This document shows positions 37,407-50,000 of a stretch of DNA of 64,000 nt, one piece after another. The notes beneath the pieces are model-generated. The model worked only from the letters and a program-made list of their open reading frames with translations. It was not told the DNA's origin and searched no databases. Made by a program: the position numbers and the translations under genes. Where the stretch lies: the NCBI RefSeq assembly GCF_029227915.1, contig NC_079875.1:1736001-1800000 (forward strand), given 5' to 3'. The DNA is from Hydractinia symbiolongicarpus (Eukaryota > Cnidaria > Hydrozoa > Anthoathecata > Hydractiniidae). Positions within the stretch are counted from its first letter, which is position 1. Every line of letters starts with the position of its first letter.

Positions 37407-38400
37407 AACCTCTTTTAATCAGCGTCTCATCAAAAATAAAAACATTTTAAAAAACTACAAGTTTTATGCGTTTTAGTGGTGAAAAAATAATTTAAAAAAT
37501 CGTTCTGGAAATGAGTTTACTCCCTGGGTACTTTCTTTGTTTACTTTTGACTATACGGGCCGAGTCCGGGATTTACGGGAAATCGCAGGTTTTCGTTTGC
37601 CGGCGATTAAACTGCTTTTATTCAGCGTCTCATCAAAAATGAAAACATTTTTGAAAACTACAAGTCTCATGCGTTTTAGTGGTGAAAAAATAATTTAAAA
37701 AATCGTTCGGAAAATGAGTTTACTCCCTGGGTACTTTCTTTGTATACTTTTGACTATACGGGCCAAGCCGGGATTTACGGGAAATCGCGGGTTTTCGTTT
37801 GCCGGCGATTAAACTTCTTTTATTCAGCGTTTCATCAAAAATGAAAACATTTTTTAAAAACTACCAGTCTTATGCGATTTAGTGGTGAAAAAATAATTTA
37901 AAAAATCGTTCGGGAAATGAGTTTACTCCCTGGGTACTTTCTTTGTATACATTCGACTATACGGGCCAAACCCCGGATTTACGGGAAAACGCGGGATTTC
38001 GTTTGCCAGCGATTAAACCTCTTTCATTAAGCGTCTCATTAAAAATGAAAACATTTTTGAAAACTACAAGTCTCATGCGTTTTAGTGGTGAAAAAATAAT
38101 TTAAAAAATCGTTCGGGAAATGAGTTTACTCCCTGGGTACTTTCTTTGTATACTTTTGACTATACGGGCCGAGTCCGGGATTTACGGAAAATCGCGGATT
38201 TTCGTTTGCCTGCGATTAAACTTCTTTTATTCAGCGTCCCATCAAATATGAAAATATTTTTGAAAACTACAAGTCTCATGCGTTTAGTGGTAAAAAAATA
38301 ATATAAAAAATCGTTCGGGAAATGAGTTTACTCCCTGGGTACTTACTTTGTATACTTTTGACTATACGGGTCGAGTCCGGGGTTTACGGGAAATGGCGGG
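37407..38400 (+). repeat. 6-monomer unit, copy 2 lacking one monomer
   Basis: Begins with the same TTTTAATCAGCG mark (37413). After the CTACCAGTCTTATGCGATTTAG monomer the next shared mark, CCAAACCCC, lies at 37966 against 36952 in copy 1, an offset of 1,014 instead of 1,217. One monomer, the TATACCGGCC one, is therefore missing here or gained in copy 1. A private mark is TTTGCCTGCGATT near 38205. Confidence 0.86.
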
Positions 38401-40764
38401 TTTTCGTTTGCCGGCGATTAAACCTCCTTTATTAAGCGTCTCATTAAAAATGAAAACATTTTTGAAAACTACAAGTCTCATGCGTTTTAGTGGTGAAAAG
38501 ATAATTTAAAAAATCGTTTTGGAAATGAGTTTACTCACAGGGTACTTTCTTTGTATACATTCGACTATACGAGCCAAGCCCGGGATTTACGGGAAATCGC
38601 AGGTTTCCGTTTGCCGGCAATTAAACTTCTTTCATTAACCGTCTCATCAAAAATGAAAACATTTTTCAAAACTACAAGTCTCATGCGTTTTAGTGGTGAA
38701 AAAATAATTTAAAAAATCGTTCGGGAAATGAGTTTACTCCCTGGGTACTCTCTTTGTATACTTTGGACTATACGGGCCGAGTCCGGGGTTTACGGGAAAT
38801 GGCGGGTTTTCGTTTGCCGGCGATTAAACTTCTTTTATTCAGCGTCTCATCAAAAATGAAAACATTTTTAAAAACTACAAGTCTCATGCGTTGTAGTGGT
38901 GAAAAAATAATTTAAAAAATAGTTCGGAAAATGAGTTTACTCCCTGGGTAATTTCTTTGTATACTTTTGACAATACGGGCCGAGTCCGGGGTTTACGGGA
39001 AATGGCGGGTTTTTGTTTGCCGGCAATTTACCTTCTTTTATTCAGTGTCTCATCAAAAATGAAAACATTTTTAAAAACTATAAGTCTCATGGGTTTTAGT
39101 GGCGAAATAATAATTTAAAAAATCGTTCGGGAAATGAGTTTACATCCCGGGTACTTTCTTTACTATACGGGCCGAGTCCGGGATTTACGGGAAGTCGCGG
39201 GTTTTCGTTTTGCGGCGTTTAAACTTCTTTTATTCAGCGTCTCATTAAAAATGAAAACATTTTTAAAAACTACAAGTCTCATGGGCTTTAGTGGTGAAAT
39301 AATAATTTAAAAAATCGTTCGGGAAATAAGTTTACACCCTGGGTACTTTCTTTGTATACTTTTGACTATACGGGCCGAGTCTGGGATTTACGGGAAATCG
39401 CAGGTTTTCGTTTGCCAACGATTAAACTTCTTTTATTCAGCGTCTCATCAAAAATGAAAACATTTTTGAAAACTACAAGTCTCATGCGTTTTAGTGGTGA
39501 AAAAATAATTTAAAAAATCGTTCGGGAAATGAGTTTTCTCCTTGGGTACTTTCTTTGTATACTTTTGACTATGCGGGCCGAGTCCGGGGTTTACGGGAAA
39601 TGGCGGGTTTTCGTTTGCCGGCGATTAAACTTCTTTTATTCAGCGTCTCAGCAAAAATGAAAACATTTTTGAAAACTACAAGTCTCATGCGTTTTAGTGG
39701 TGAAAAAATAATTTAAAAAATCGTTCGGGAAATGAGTTTACTCCCTGGGTACTTTCTTTGTATACTTTTGATTATACGGGCCGAGTCCAGGGTTTACGGG
39801 AAATGGCGGGTTTTCGTTTGCCGGCGATTAAACTTCTTTTACTCAGCGTCTCATCAAAAATGAAAACATTTTTAAAAACTACAAGTCTCATGGGCCTTAG
39901 TGGTGAAATAATAATTTAAAAAATCGTTCAGGAAATGAGTTTACACCCTGGGTACTCTCTTTGTATACTTTTGACTATACGGGCCGAGTCCGGGATTTAC
40001 GGGAAATCGCAGGTTTTTGTTTGCCGGCGATTAAACTTCTTTCATTCAGCGTCTCATCAAAAATAAAAACATTTTTGAAAACTACAAGTCTCATGCGTTT
40101 TAGTGATGAAAATATAATTTAGAAAATCGTTCGGGAAATGAGTTTACTCCCTGGGTACTTTCTTTGTATACTTTTGACTATACGGGCCGAGTCCGGGATT
40201 TACGGGAAATCGCAGGTTTTCGTTTGCCGGCGATTAACCTTCTGTCATTCAGCGTCTCATCAAAAGTGAAAACATCTTTGAAAACTACAAGTCTCATGCG
40301 TTTTAGTGGTGAAAAAATAATTTAAAAAATCGTTCGGGAAATGAGTTTACTCCCTGGGTACTTTTTTTGTATACTTTTGATTATACGGACCGAGTCCGGG
40401 GTTTACGGGAAAAGGCGGGTTTTCGTTTGCCGGCGATTAAATTTCTTTTATTCAGCGTCTCATCAAAAATGAAAACATTTTTGAAAACTACAAGTCTCAT
40501 GCGTTTTAGTGGTGAAAAAATAATTTAAAAAATCGTTCGGGAAATGAGTTTACACCCTGGGTACTTTTTTTGTATACTTTTGATTATACGGACCGAGTCC
40601 GGGGTTTACGGGAAAAGGCGGGTTTTCGTTTGCCGGCGATTAAATTTCTTTTATTCAGCGTCTCATCAAAAATGAAAACATTTTTGAAAACTACAAGTCT
40701 CATGCGTTTTAGTGGTGAAAAAATAATTTAAAAAATCGTTCGGGAAATGAGTTTACACCCTGGG
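38401..40764 (+). repeat. Older relative of the 13-mer that follows
   Basis: From about 38870 the order of variants (GGGTAATTTC with TTGACAATACGG, an 11-bp-deleted monomer, TTTTCTCCTTGGG, CCAGGGTTTACGGG, AGTGATGAAAATATAATTTAG) repeats at offset 2,424 in 41294 onwards. Near the end two almost identical adjacent monomers with GTACTTTTTTTGTATAC lie 203 bp apart (40358 and 40561), a single-monomer duplication. No gene. Confidence 0.83.
39151..39170 (+). repeat. 11-bp deletion in a monomer (short monomer 1)
   Basis: Here TTTCTTT runs directly into ACTATACGGG; the usual GTATACTTTTG between them is absent. The monomer is about 192 bp long. It also has TACATCCCGGG before and GTTTTGCGGCGTTTAAAC after the deletion. 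No long microhomology flanks the missing segment. Confidence 0.9.
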
Positions 40765-41574
40765 TACTTTCTTTGTATACTTTTGACTATACGGGCCGAG
40801 TCGAGGATTTACGGGAAATCGCAGGTTTTCGTTTGCCGGCGATTAAACTTCTTTTATTCAGCGTCTCATCAAAAATAAAAACATTTTTAAAAACTACAAG
40901 TCTCATGGGCTTTGGTGGTGAAATAATAATTTAAATAATCGTTTGGGATATGAGTTTACTCCCTGGGTAGTTTCTTTGTATACTTTTGACTATACGGGCC
41001 GAGTCCGGGATTTACGGGAAATAGCAGGTTTTCGTTTGCCGGCGATTAAACTTCTTTTATTCAGCGTCTCATCAAAAATGAAAATATTTTTAAATACTAC
41101 AAGTCTCATGGGCTTCAGTGGTGAAATAAAATTTAAAAAATCGTTCGGGAAATGAGTTTACACCCTGGGTACTTTCTTTGTATACTTTTGACTATGCGGG
41201 CCGAGTCCGGGGTTTACGGGAAATGGCGGGTTTTCGTTTGCCAGCGATTAAACTTCTTTTATTCAGCGTCTCATCAAAAATGAAAACATTTTTAAAAACT
41301 ACAAGTCTCATGCGTTGTAGTGGTGAAAAAATAATTTAAAAAATAGTTCGGAAAATGAGTTTACTCCCTGGGTAATTTCTTTGTATACTTTTGACAATAC
41401 GGGCCGAGTCCGGGGTTTACGGGAAATGGCGGGTTTTTGTTTGCCGGCAATTTACCTTCTTTTATTCAGTGTCTCATCAAAAATGAAAACATTTTTAAAA
41501 ACTATAAGTCTCATGGGTTTTAGTGGCGAAATAATAATTTAAAAAATCGTTCGGGAAATTAGTTTACATCCCGG

Positions 41575-41594
41575 GTACTTTCTTTACTATACGG
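41575..41594 (+). repeat. 11-bp deletion in a monomer (short monomer 2)
   Basis: Same TTTCTTTACTATACGGG junction as at 39151, 2,424 bp downstream of it. Private marks are GGGAAATTAGTTTAC before it and TTTTGCGGTGTTTAAAC after it. Confidence 0.9.
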
Positions 41595-43187
41595 GCCGAG
41601 TCCGGGATTTACGGGAAGTCGCGGGTTTTCGTTTTGCGGTGTTTAAACTTCTTTTATTCAGCGTCTCATTAAAAATGAAAACATTTTTAAAAACTACAAG
41701 TCTCATGGGCTTTAGTGGTGAAATAATAATTTTAAAAATCGTTCGGGAAATAAGTTTACACCCTGGGTACTTTCTTTGTATACTTTTGACTATACGGGCC
41801 GAGTCTGGGATTTACGGGAAATCGCAGGTTTTCGTTTGCCAACGATTAAACTTATTTTATTCAGCGTCTCATCAAAAATGAAAACATTTTTGAAAACTAC
41901 AAGTCTCATGCGTTTTAGTGGTGAAAAAATAATTTAAAAAATCGTTCGGGAAATGAGTTTTCTCCTTGGGTACTTTCTTTGTATACTTTTGACTATGCGG
42001 GCCGAGTCCGGGGTTTACGGGAAATGGCGGGTTTTCGTTTGCCGGCGATTAAACTTCTTTTATTCAGCGTCTCAGCAAAAATGAAAACATTTTTGAAAAC
42101 TACAAGTCTCATGCGTTTTAGTGGTGAAAAAATAATTTAAAAAATCGTTCGGGAAGTGAGTTTACTCCCTGGGTACTTTCTTTGTATACTTTTGATTATA
42201 CGGGCCGAGTCCAGGGTTTACGGGAAATGGCGGGTTTTCGTTTGCCGGCGATTAAACTTCTTTTACTCAGCGTCTCATCAAAAATGAAAACATTTTTAAA
42301 AACTACAAGTCTCATGGGCCTTAGTGGTGAAATAATAATTTAAAAAATCGTTCAGGAAATGAGTTTACACCCTGGGTACTCTCTTTGTATACTTTTGACT
42401 ATACGGGCCGAGTCCGGGATTTACGGGAAATCGCAGGTTTTCGTTTGCCGGCGATTAAACTTCTTTCATTCAGCGTCTCATCAAAAATAAAAACATTTTT
42501 GAAAACTACAAGTCTCATGCGTTTTAGTGATGAAAATATAATTTAGAAAATCGTTCGGGAAATGAGTTTACTCCCTGGGTACTTTCTTTGTATACTTTTG
42601 ACTATACGGGCCGAGTCCGGGATTTACGGGAAATCGCAGGTTTTCGTTTGCCGGCGATTAACCTTCTGTCATTCAGCGTCTCATCAAAAGTGAAAACATC
42701 TTTGAAAACTACAAGTCTCATGCGTTTTAGTGGTGAAAAAATAATTTAAAAAATCGTTCGGGAAATGAGTTTACTCCCTGGGTACTTTTTTTGTATACTT
42801 TTGATTATACGGACCGAGTCCGGGGTTTACGGGAAAAGGCGGGTTTTCGTTTGCCGGCGATTAAATTTCTTTTATTCAGCGTCTCATCAAAAATGAAAAC
42901 ATTTTTGAAAACTACAAGTCTCATGCGTTTTAGTGGTGAAAAAATAATTTAAAAAATCGTTCGGAAAATGAGTTTACTCCCTGGGTAATTTCTTTGTATA
43001 CTTTTGACAATACGGGCCGAGTCCGGGGTTTACGGGAAATGGCGGGTTTTTGTTTGCCGGCAATTTACCTTCTTTTATTCAGTGTCTCATCAAAAATGAA
43101 AACATTTTTAAAAACTATAAGTCTCATGGGTTTTAGTGGCGAAATAATAATTTAAAAAATCGTTCGGGAAATGAGTTTACATCCCGG

Positions 43188-43207
43188 GTACTTTCTTTAC
43201 TATACGG
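43188..43207 (+). repeat. 11-bp deletion in a monomer (short monomer 3)
   Basis: Same deletion junction, 1,613 bp (eight monomers minus 11 bp) after short monomer 2. This one has GGGAAGTTGCGGG in its core. Confidence 0.9.
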
Positions 43208-44190
43208 GCCGAGTCCGGGATTTACGGGAAGTTGCGGGTTTTCGTTTTGCGGCGTTTAAACTTCTTTTATTCAGCGTCTCATTAAAAATGAAAACATTTT
43301 TAAAAACTACAAGTCTCATGGGCTTTAGTGGTGAAATAATAATTTAAAAAATCGTTCGGGAAATAAGTTTACACCCTGGGTACTTTCTTTGTATACTTTT
43401 GACTATACGGGCCGAGTCGAGGATTTACGGGAAATCGCAGGTTTTCGTTTGCCGGCGATTAAACTTCTTTTATTCAGCGTCTCATCAAAAATAAAAACAT
43501 TTTTAAAAACTACAAGTCTCATGGGCTTTGGTGGTGAAATAATAATTTAAATAATCGTTTGGGATATGAGTTTACTCCCTGGGTAGTTTCTTTGTATACT
43601 TTTGACTATACGGGCCGAGTCCGGGATTTACGGGAAATAGCAGGTTTTCGTTTGCCGGCGATTAAACTTCTTTTATTCAGCGTCTCATCAAAAATGAAAA
43701 TATTTTTAAATACTACAAGTCTCATGGGCTTCAGTGGTGAAATAAAATTTAAAAAATCGTTCGGGAAATGAGTTTACACCCTGGGTACTTTCTTTGTATA
43801 CTTTTGACTATGCGGGCCGAGTCCGGGGTTTACGGGAAATGGCGGGTTTTCGTTTGCCAGCGATTAAACTTCTTTTATTCAGCGTCTCATCAAAAATGAA
43901 AACATTTTTAAAAACTACAAGTCTCATGCGTTGTAGTGGTGAAAAAATAATTTAAAAAATAGTTCGGAAAATGAGTTTACTCCCTGGGTAATTTCTTTGT
44001 ATACTTTTGACAATACGGGCCGAGTCCGGGGTTTACGGGAAATGGCGGGTTTTTGTTTGCCGGCAATTTACCTTCTTTTATTCAGTGTCTCATCAAAAAT
44101 GAAAACATTTTTAAAAACTATAAGTCTCATGGGTTTTAGTGGCGAAATAATAATTTAAAAAATCGTTCGGGAAATTAGTTTACATCCCGG

Positions 44191-44210
44191 GTACTTTCTT
44201 TACTATACGG
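44191..44210 (+). repeat. 11-bp deletion in a monomer (short monomer 4)
   Basis: Second-copy counterpart of short monomer 2 (offset 2,616), with the same GCGGTGTTTAAAC mark. Confidence 0.9.
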
Positions 44211-45803
44211 GCCGAGTCCGGGATTTACGGGAAGTCGCGGGTTTTCGTTTTGCGGTGTTTAAACTTCTTTTATTCAGCGTCTCATTAAAAATGAAAACAT
44301 TTTTAAAAACTACAAGTCTCATGGGCTTTAGTGGTGAAATAATAATTTTAAAAATCGTTCGGGAAATAAGTTTACACCCTGGGTACTTTCTTTGTATACT
44401 TTTGACTATACGGGCCGAGTCTGGGATTTACGGGAAATCGCAGGTTTTCGTTTGCCAACGATTAAACTTATTTTATTCAGCGTCTCATCAAAAATGAAAA
44501 CATTTTTGAAAACTACAAGTCTCATGCGTTTTAGTGGTGAAAAAATAATTTAAAAAATCGTTCGGGAAATGAGTTTTCTCCTTGGGTACTTTCTTTGTAT
44601 ACTTTTGACTATGCGGGCCGAGTCCGGGGTTTACGGGAAATGGCGGGTTTTCGTTTGCCGGCGATTAAACTTCTTTTATTCAGCGTCTCAGCAAAAATGA
44701 AAACATTTTTGAAAACTACAAGTCTCATGCGTTTTAGTGGTGAAAAAATAATTTAAAAAATCGTTCGGGAAGTGAGTTTACTCCCTGGGTACTTTCTTTG
44801 TATACTTTTGATTATACGGGCCGAGTCCAGGGTTTACGGGAAATGGCGGGTTTTCGTTTGCCGGCGATTAAACTTCTTTTACTCAGCGTCTCATCAAAAA
44901 TGAAAACATTTTTAAAAACTACAAGTCTCATGGGCCTTAGTGGTGAAATAATAATTTAAAAAATCGTTCAGGAAATGAGTTTACACCCTGGGTACTCTCT
45001 TTGTATACTTTTGACTATACGGGCCGAGTCCGGGATTTACGGGAAATCGCAGGTTTTCGTTTGCCGGCGATTAAACTTCTTTCATTCAGCGTCTCATCAA
45101 AAATAAAAACATTTTTGAAAACTACAAGTCTCATGCGTTTTAGTGATGAAAATATAATTTAGAAAATCGTTCGGGAAATGAGTTTACTCCCTGGGTACTT
45201 TCTTTGTATACTTTTGACTATACGGGCCGAGTCCGGGATTTACGGGAAATCGCAGGTTTTCGTTTGCCGGCGATTAACCTTCTGTCATTCAGCGTCTCAT
45301 CAAAAGTGAAAACATCTTTGAAAACTACAAGTCTCATGCGTTTTAGTGGTGAAAAAATAATTTAAAAAATCGTTCGGGAAATGAGTTTACTCCCTGGGTA
45401 CTTTTTTTGTATACTTTTGATTATACGGACCGAGTCCGGGGTTTACGGGAAAAGGCGGGTTTTCGTTTGCCGGCGATTAAATTTCTTTTATTCAGCGTCT
45501 CATCAAAAATGAAAACATTTTTGAAAACTACAAGTCTCATGCGTTTTAGTGGTGAAAAAATAATTTAAAAAATCGTTCGGAAAATGAGTTTACTCCCTGG
45601 GTAATTTCTTTGTATACTTTTGACAATACGGGCCGAGTCCGGGGTTTACGGGAAATGGCGGGTTTTTGTTTGCCGGCAATTTACCTTCTTTTATTCAGTG
45701 TCTCATCAAAAATGAAAACATTTTTAAAAACTATAAGTCTCATGGGTTTTAGTGGCGAAATAATAATTTAAAAAATCGTTCGGGAAATGAGTTTACATCC
45801 CGG

Positions 45804-45823
45804 GTACTTTCTTTACTATACGG
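45804..45823 (+). repeat. 11-bp deletion in a monomer (short monomer 5)
   Basis: Second-copy counterpart of short monomer 3 (offset 2,616). It is the last monomer of this kind in the window. Confidence 0.9.
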
Positions 45824-45996
45824 GCCGAGTCCGGGATTTACGGGAAGTTGCGGGTTTTCGTTTTGCGGCGTTTAAACTTCTTTTATTCAGCGTCTCATTA
45901 AAAATGAAAACATTTTTAAAAACTACAAGTCTCATGGGCTTTAGTGGTGAAATAATAATTTAAAAAATCGTTCGGGAAATAAGTTTACACCCTGGG

Positions 45997-47010
45997 TACT
46001 TTCTTTGTATACTTTTGACTATACTGGCCGAGTCTGGGATTTACGGGAAATCGCAGGTTTTCGTTTGCCAACGATTAAACTTATTTTATTCAGCGTCTCA
46101 TCAAAAATGAAAACATTTTTGAAAACTACAAGTCTCATGCGTTTTAGTGGTGAAAAAATAATTTAAAAAATCGTTCGGGAAATGAGTTTTCTCCTTGGGT
46201 ACTTTCTTTGTATACTTTTGACTATGCGGGCCGAGTCCGGGGTTTACGGGAAATGGCGGGTTTTCGTTTGCCGGCGATTAAACTTCTTTTATTCAGCGTC
46301 TCAGCAAAAATGAAAACATTTTTGAAAACTACAAGTCTCATGCGTTTTAGTGGTGAAAAAATAATTTAAAAAATCGTTCGGGAAATGAGTTTACTCCCTG
46401 GGTACTTTCTTTGTATACTTTTGATTATACGGGCCGAGTCCAGGGTTTACGGGAAATGGCGGGTTTTCGTTTGCCGGCGATTAAACTTCTTTTACTCAGC
46501 GTCTCATCAAAAATGAAAACATTTTTAAAAACTACAAGTCTCATGGGCCTTAGTGGTGAAATAATAATTTAAAAAATCGTTCAGGAAATGAGTTTACACC
46601 CTGGGTACTCTCTTTGTATACTTTTGACTATACGGGCCGAGTCCGGGATTTACGGGAAATCGCAGGTTTTCGTTTGCCGGCGATTAAACTTCTTTCATTC
46701 AGCGTCTCATCAAAAATAAAAACATTTTTGAAAACTACAAGTCTCATGCGTTTTAGTGATGAAAATATAATTTAGAAAATCGTTCGGGAAATGAGTTTAC
46801 TCCCTGGGTACTTTCTTTGTATACTTTTGACTATACGGGCCGAGTCCGGGATTTACGGGAAATCGCAGGTTTTCGTTTGCCGGCGATTAACCTTCTGTCA
46901 TTCAGCGTCTCATCAAAAGTGAAAACATCTTTGAAAACTACAAGTCTCATGCGTTTTAGTGGTGAAAAAATAATTTAAAAAATCGTTCGGGAAATGAGTT
47001 TACTCCCTGG
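45997..47010 (+). repeat. Third, partial copy of the 13-mer block
   Basis: Five monomers that follow the order seen after short monomers 2 and 4: GAGTCTGGG, TTTTCTCCTTGGG, CCAGGGTTTACGGG, AGTGATGAAAATATAATTTAG and TTAACCTTCTGTC. The block runs into the next one through the GTACTTTTTTTG monomer. A private mark is TATACTGGCC near 46023. Confidence 0.83.
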
Positions 47011-50000
47011 GTACTTTTTTTGTATACTTTTGATTATACGGACCGAGTCCGGGGTTTACGGGAAAAGGCGGGTTTTCGTTTGCCGGCGATTAAATTTCTT
47101 TTATTCAGCGTCTCATCAAAAATGAAAACATTTTTGAAAACTACAAGTCTCATGCGTTTTAGTGGTGAAAAAATAATTTAAAAAATCGTTCGGGAAATGA
47201 GTTTACACCCTGGGTACTTTCTTTGTATACTTTTGACTATACGGGCCGAGTCGAGGATTTACGGGAAATCGCAGGTTTTCGTTTGCCGGCGATTAAACTT
47301 CTTTTATTCAGCGTCTCATCAAAAATAAAAACATTTTTAAAAACTGCAAGTCTCATGGGCTTTGGTGGTGAAATAATAATTTAAATAATCGTTTGGGATA
47401 TGAGTTTACTCCCTGGGTAGTTTCTTTGTATACTTTTGACTATACGGGCCGAGTCCGGGATTTACGGGAAATAGCAGGTTTTCGTTTGCCGGCGATTAAA
47501 CTTCTTTTATTCAGCGTCTCATCAAAAATGAAAATATTTTTAAATACTACAAGTCTCATGGGCTTCAGTGGTGAAATAAAATTTAAAAAATCGTTCGGGA
47601 AATGAGTTTACACCCTGGGTACTTTCTTTGTATACTTTTGACTATGCGGGCCGAGTCCGGGGTTTACGGGAAATGGCGGGTTTTCGTTTGCCGGCGATTA
47701 AACTTCTTTTACTTAGCGTCTCTTCAAAAATGAAAACATTTTTGAAAACTACAAGTCTCAAGCGTTTTAGTGGTGAAAAGATAATTTAAAAAATCGTTTT
47801 GGAAATGAGTTTACTCACAGGGTACTTTCTTTGTATACATTCGACTATACGGGCCAAGCCCGGGATTTACGGGAAATCGCGGGTTTTCGTTTGCCGGCGA
47901 TTAAACCGCTTTCATTAAGCGTCTCATCAAAAATGAAAACATTTCTGAAAACTACAAGTCTCATGCGTTTTAGTGGTGAAAATATAATTTAAAAATTCGT
48001 TCGGGAAATGAGTTTACTCACTGGGTACTTTCCTTGCATACTTTTGACTATACGGGCCGAGTCCGGGATTTACGGGAAATCGCGGGTTTTTGTTTGCCGG
48101 CGATTAAACTTCTTTTATTCAGCGTGTCATCAAAAATGAAAAAATTTTTAAAAACTACAAGTCTCATGGTTTTTAGTGGTAAAATAATAATTTAAAAAAT
48201 CGTTCGGGAAATGAGTTTACACCCTGGGTACCCTCTTTGTATACTTTTGACTATACGGGCCGAGTCCGGGATTTACGGGAAATCGCAGGTTTTCGTTTGC
48301 CGGCGATTAAACTTCTTTTATTCAGCGTCTCATCAAAATAGAAAACATTTTTGAAAACTACAAGTCTCATGCGTTTAGTGGTAAAAAAATAATATAAAAA
48401 ATCGTTCGGGAAATGAGTTTACTCACTGGGTACTTTCCTTGCATACTTTTGACTATACGGGCCGAGTCCGGGATTTACGGGAAATCTCGGGTTTTCGTTT
48501 GCCGGCGATTAAACAACTTTCATTAAGCGTCTTATCAAAAATGAAAACATTTCTGAAAACTACAAGTCTCATGCGTTTTATTTGTGAAAATTAATTTAAA
48601 AAATCGTTCGGGAAATGAGTTTACTCCCTGGGTACTTTCTTTGTATACTTTTGACTATACGGGCCGAGTCCGGGATTTACGGGAAGTCGCGGGTTTTCGT
48701 TTGCCGGCAATTAAACTTCTTTTATTCAGCGTCTCATCAAAAATGAAAACACTTTTAAAAACTACAAGTCTCATGGGTTTTAGTGGTGAAATAATAATTT
48801 AAAAAATCGTTCGGGAAATGAGTTTACACCCCGGGTACTTTCTTTGTATACTTTTGACTATACGGGCCGAGTCCGGGATTTACGGGAAATCGCAGGTTAT
48901 CGTTCGCCGGCGATTAAACGTCCTTTATTCAGCGTCTCATCAAAAATGAAAACATTTTTGAAAACTACAAGTCTCATGCGTTTTAGTGGTGAAAAAATAA
49001 TTTAAAAATTCGTTAGGGAAATGAGTTTACTCACTGGGTACTTTCCTTGTATACTTTTGACTATACGGGCCGAGACCGGGATTTACGGGAAATTGCGGGT
49101 TTTTGTTTGCCGGCGATTAAACTTCTTTTATTCAGCGTGTCATCAAAAATGAAAAAATTTTTAAAAACTACAAGTCTCATGGTTTTTAGTGGTAAAATAA
49201 TAATTTAAAAAATCGTTTGGGAAATGAGTTTACACCCTGGGTACTTTCTTTGTATACTTTTAACTATACGGGCCGAGTCCGGGAATTACGGGAAATCGCA
49301 GGTTTTCGTTTGCCGCCGATTAAACTTCTTTTATTCAGAGTCTCATCAAAAATGAAAACATTTTTGAAAACTACAAGTCTCATGCGTTTTAGTGGTGAAA
49401 AAATAATTTAAAAAATCGTTCGGGAAATGAGTTTACACCCTGGGTACCCTCTTTGTATACTTTTGACTATACGGGCCGAGTCCGGGATTTACGGGAAATC
49501 GCAGGTTTTCGTTTGCCCGCGATTAAACTTCTTTTATTCAGCGTCTCATCAAAATTGAAAACATTTTTGAAAACTACAAGTCTCATGCGTTTTAGTGGTG
49601 AAAAAGTAATTTAAAAAATCGTTCGGGAAATGAGTTTACACGCTGGGTACTTCCTTTGTATACTTTTGACTATACGGGCCGAGTCCAAGATTTACGGGAA
49701 ATCGCAGGTTTTCGTTTGCCGGCGATTAAACTTCTTTTATTCAGCGTCTCATCAAAAATGAAAACATTTTTGAAAACTACAAGTCTCATACGTTTTAGTG
49801 GTGAAATAATAATTTAAAAAATCGTTTGGGAAATGAGTTTACGCCCTGGGTACTTTCTTTGTATACTTTTGACTATACGGGCCGAGTCCAGGATTTACGG
49901 GAAATTGCGGGTTTTCGTTTGCCGGCGGTTAAACTTCTTTTATTCAGCGTCTCATCAAAAATGAAAACATTTTTGAAAACTACAAGTCTCATGCGTTTTA

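Larger units (their letters stand above)
40765..43380 (+). repeat. 13-monomer higher-order unit with two short monomers, copy 1 (2,616 bp)
   Basis: Matches 43381-45996 at constant offset 2,616, which is thirteen monomers minus 23 bp, explained mainly by two 11-bp-deleted monomers (41575 and 43188). Marks in order: GAGTCGAGG, GGGATATGAG with GGGTAGTTTC (40945), CTATGCGGGCC, GGGTAATTTC, short monomer, TTTTCTCCTTGGG, GGGAAGTGAG (42153), CCAGGG, AGTGATGAAAATATAATTTAG, TTAACCTTCTGTC, GTACTTTTTTTG, and GGGTAATTTC with a second short monomer. Confidence 0.9.
43381..45996 (+). repeat. 13-monomer higher-order unit with two short monomers, copy 2 (2,616 bp)
   Basis: Identical to copy 1 in all parts compared, including its rare marks (GGGATATGAG at 43561, GCGGTGTTTAAAC near 44244, GGGAAGTGAG near 44769, GGGAAGTTGCGGG near 45844). 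The copies part near 45997, where copy 2 continues as TATACTGGCCGAGTCTGGG while copy 1 continues as GAGTCGAGG. Confidence 0.9.
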
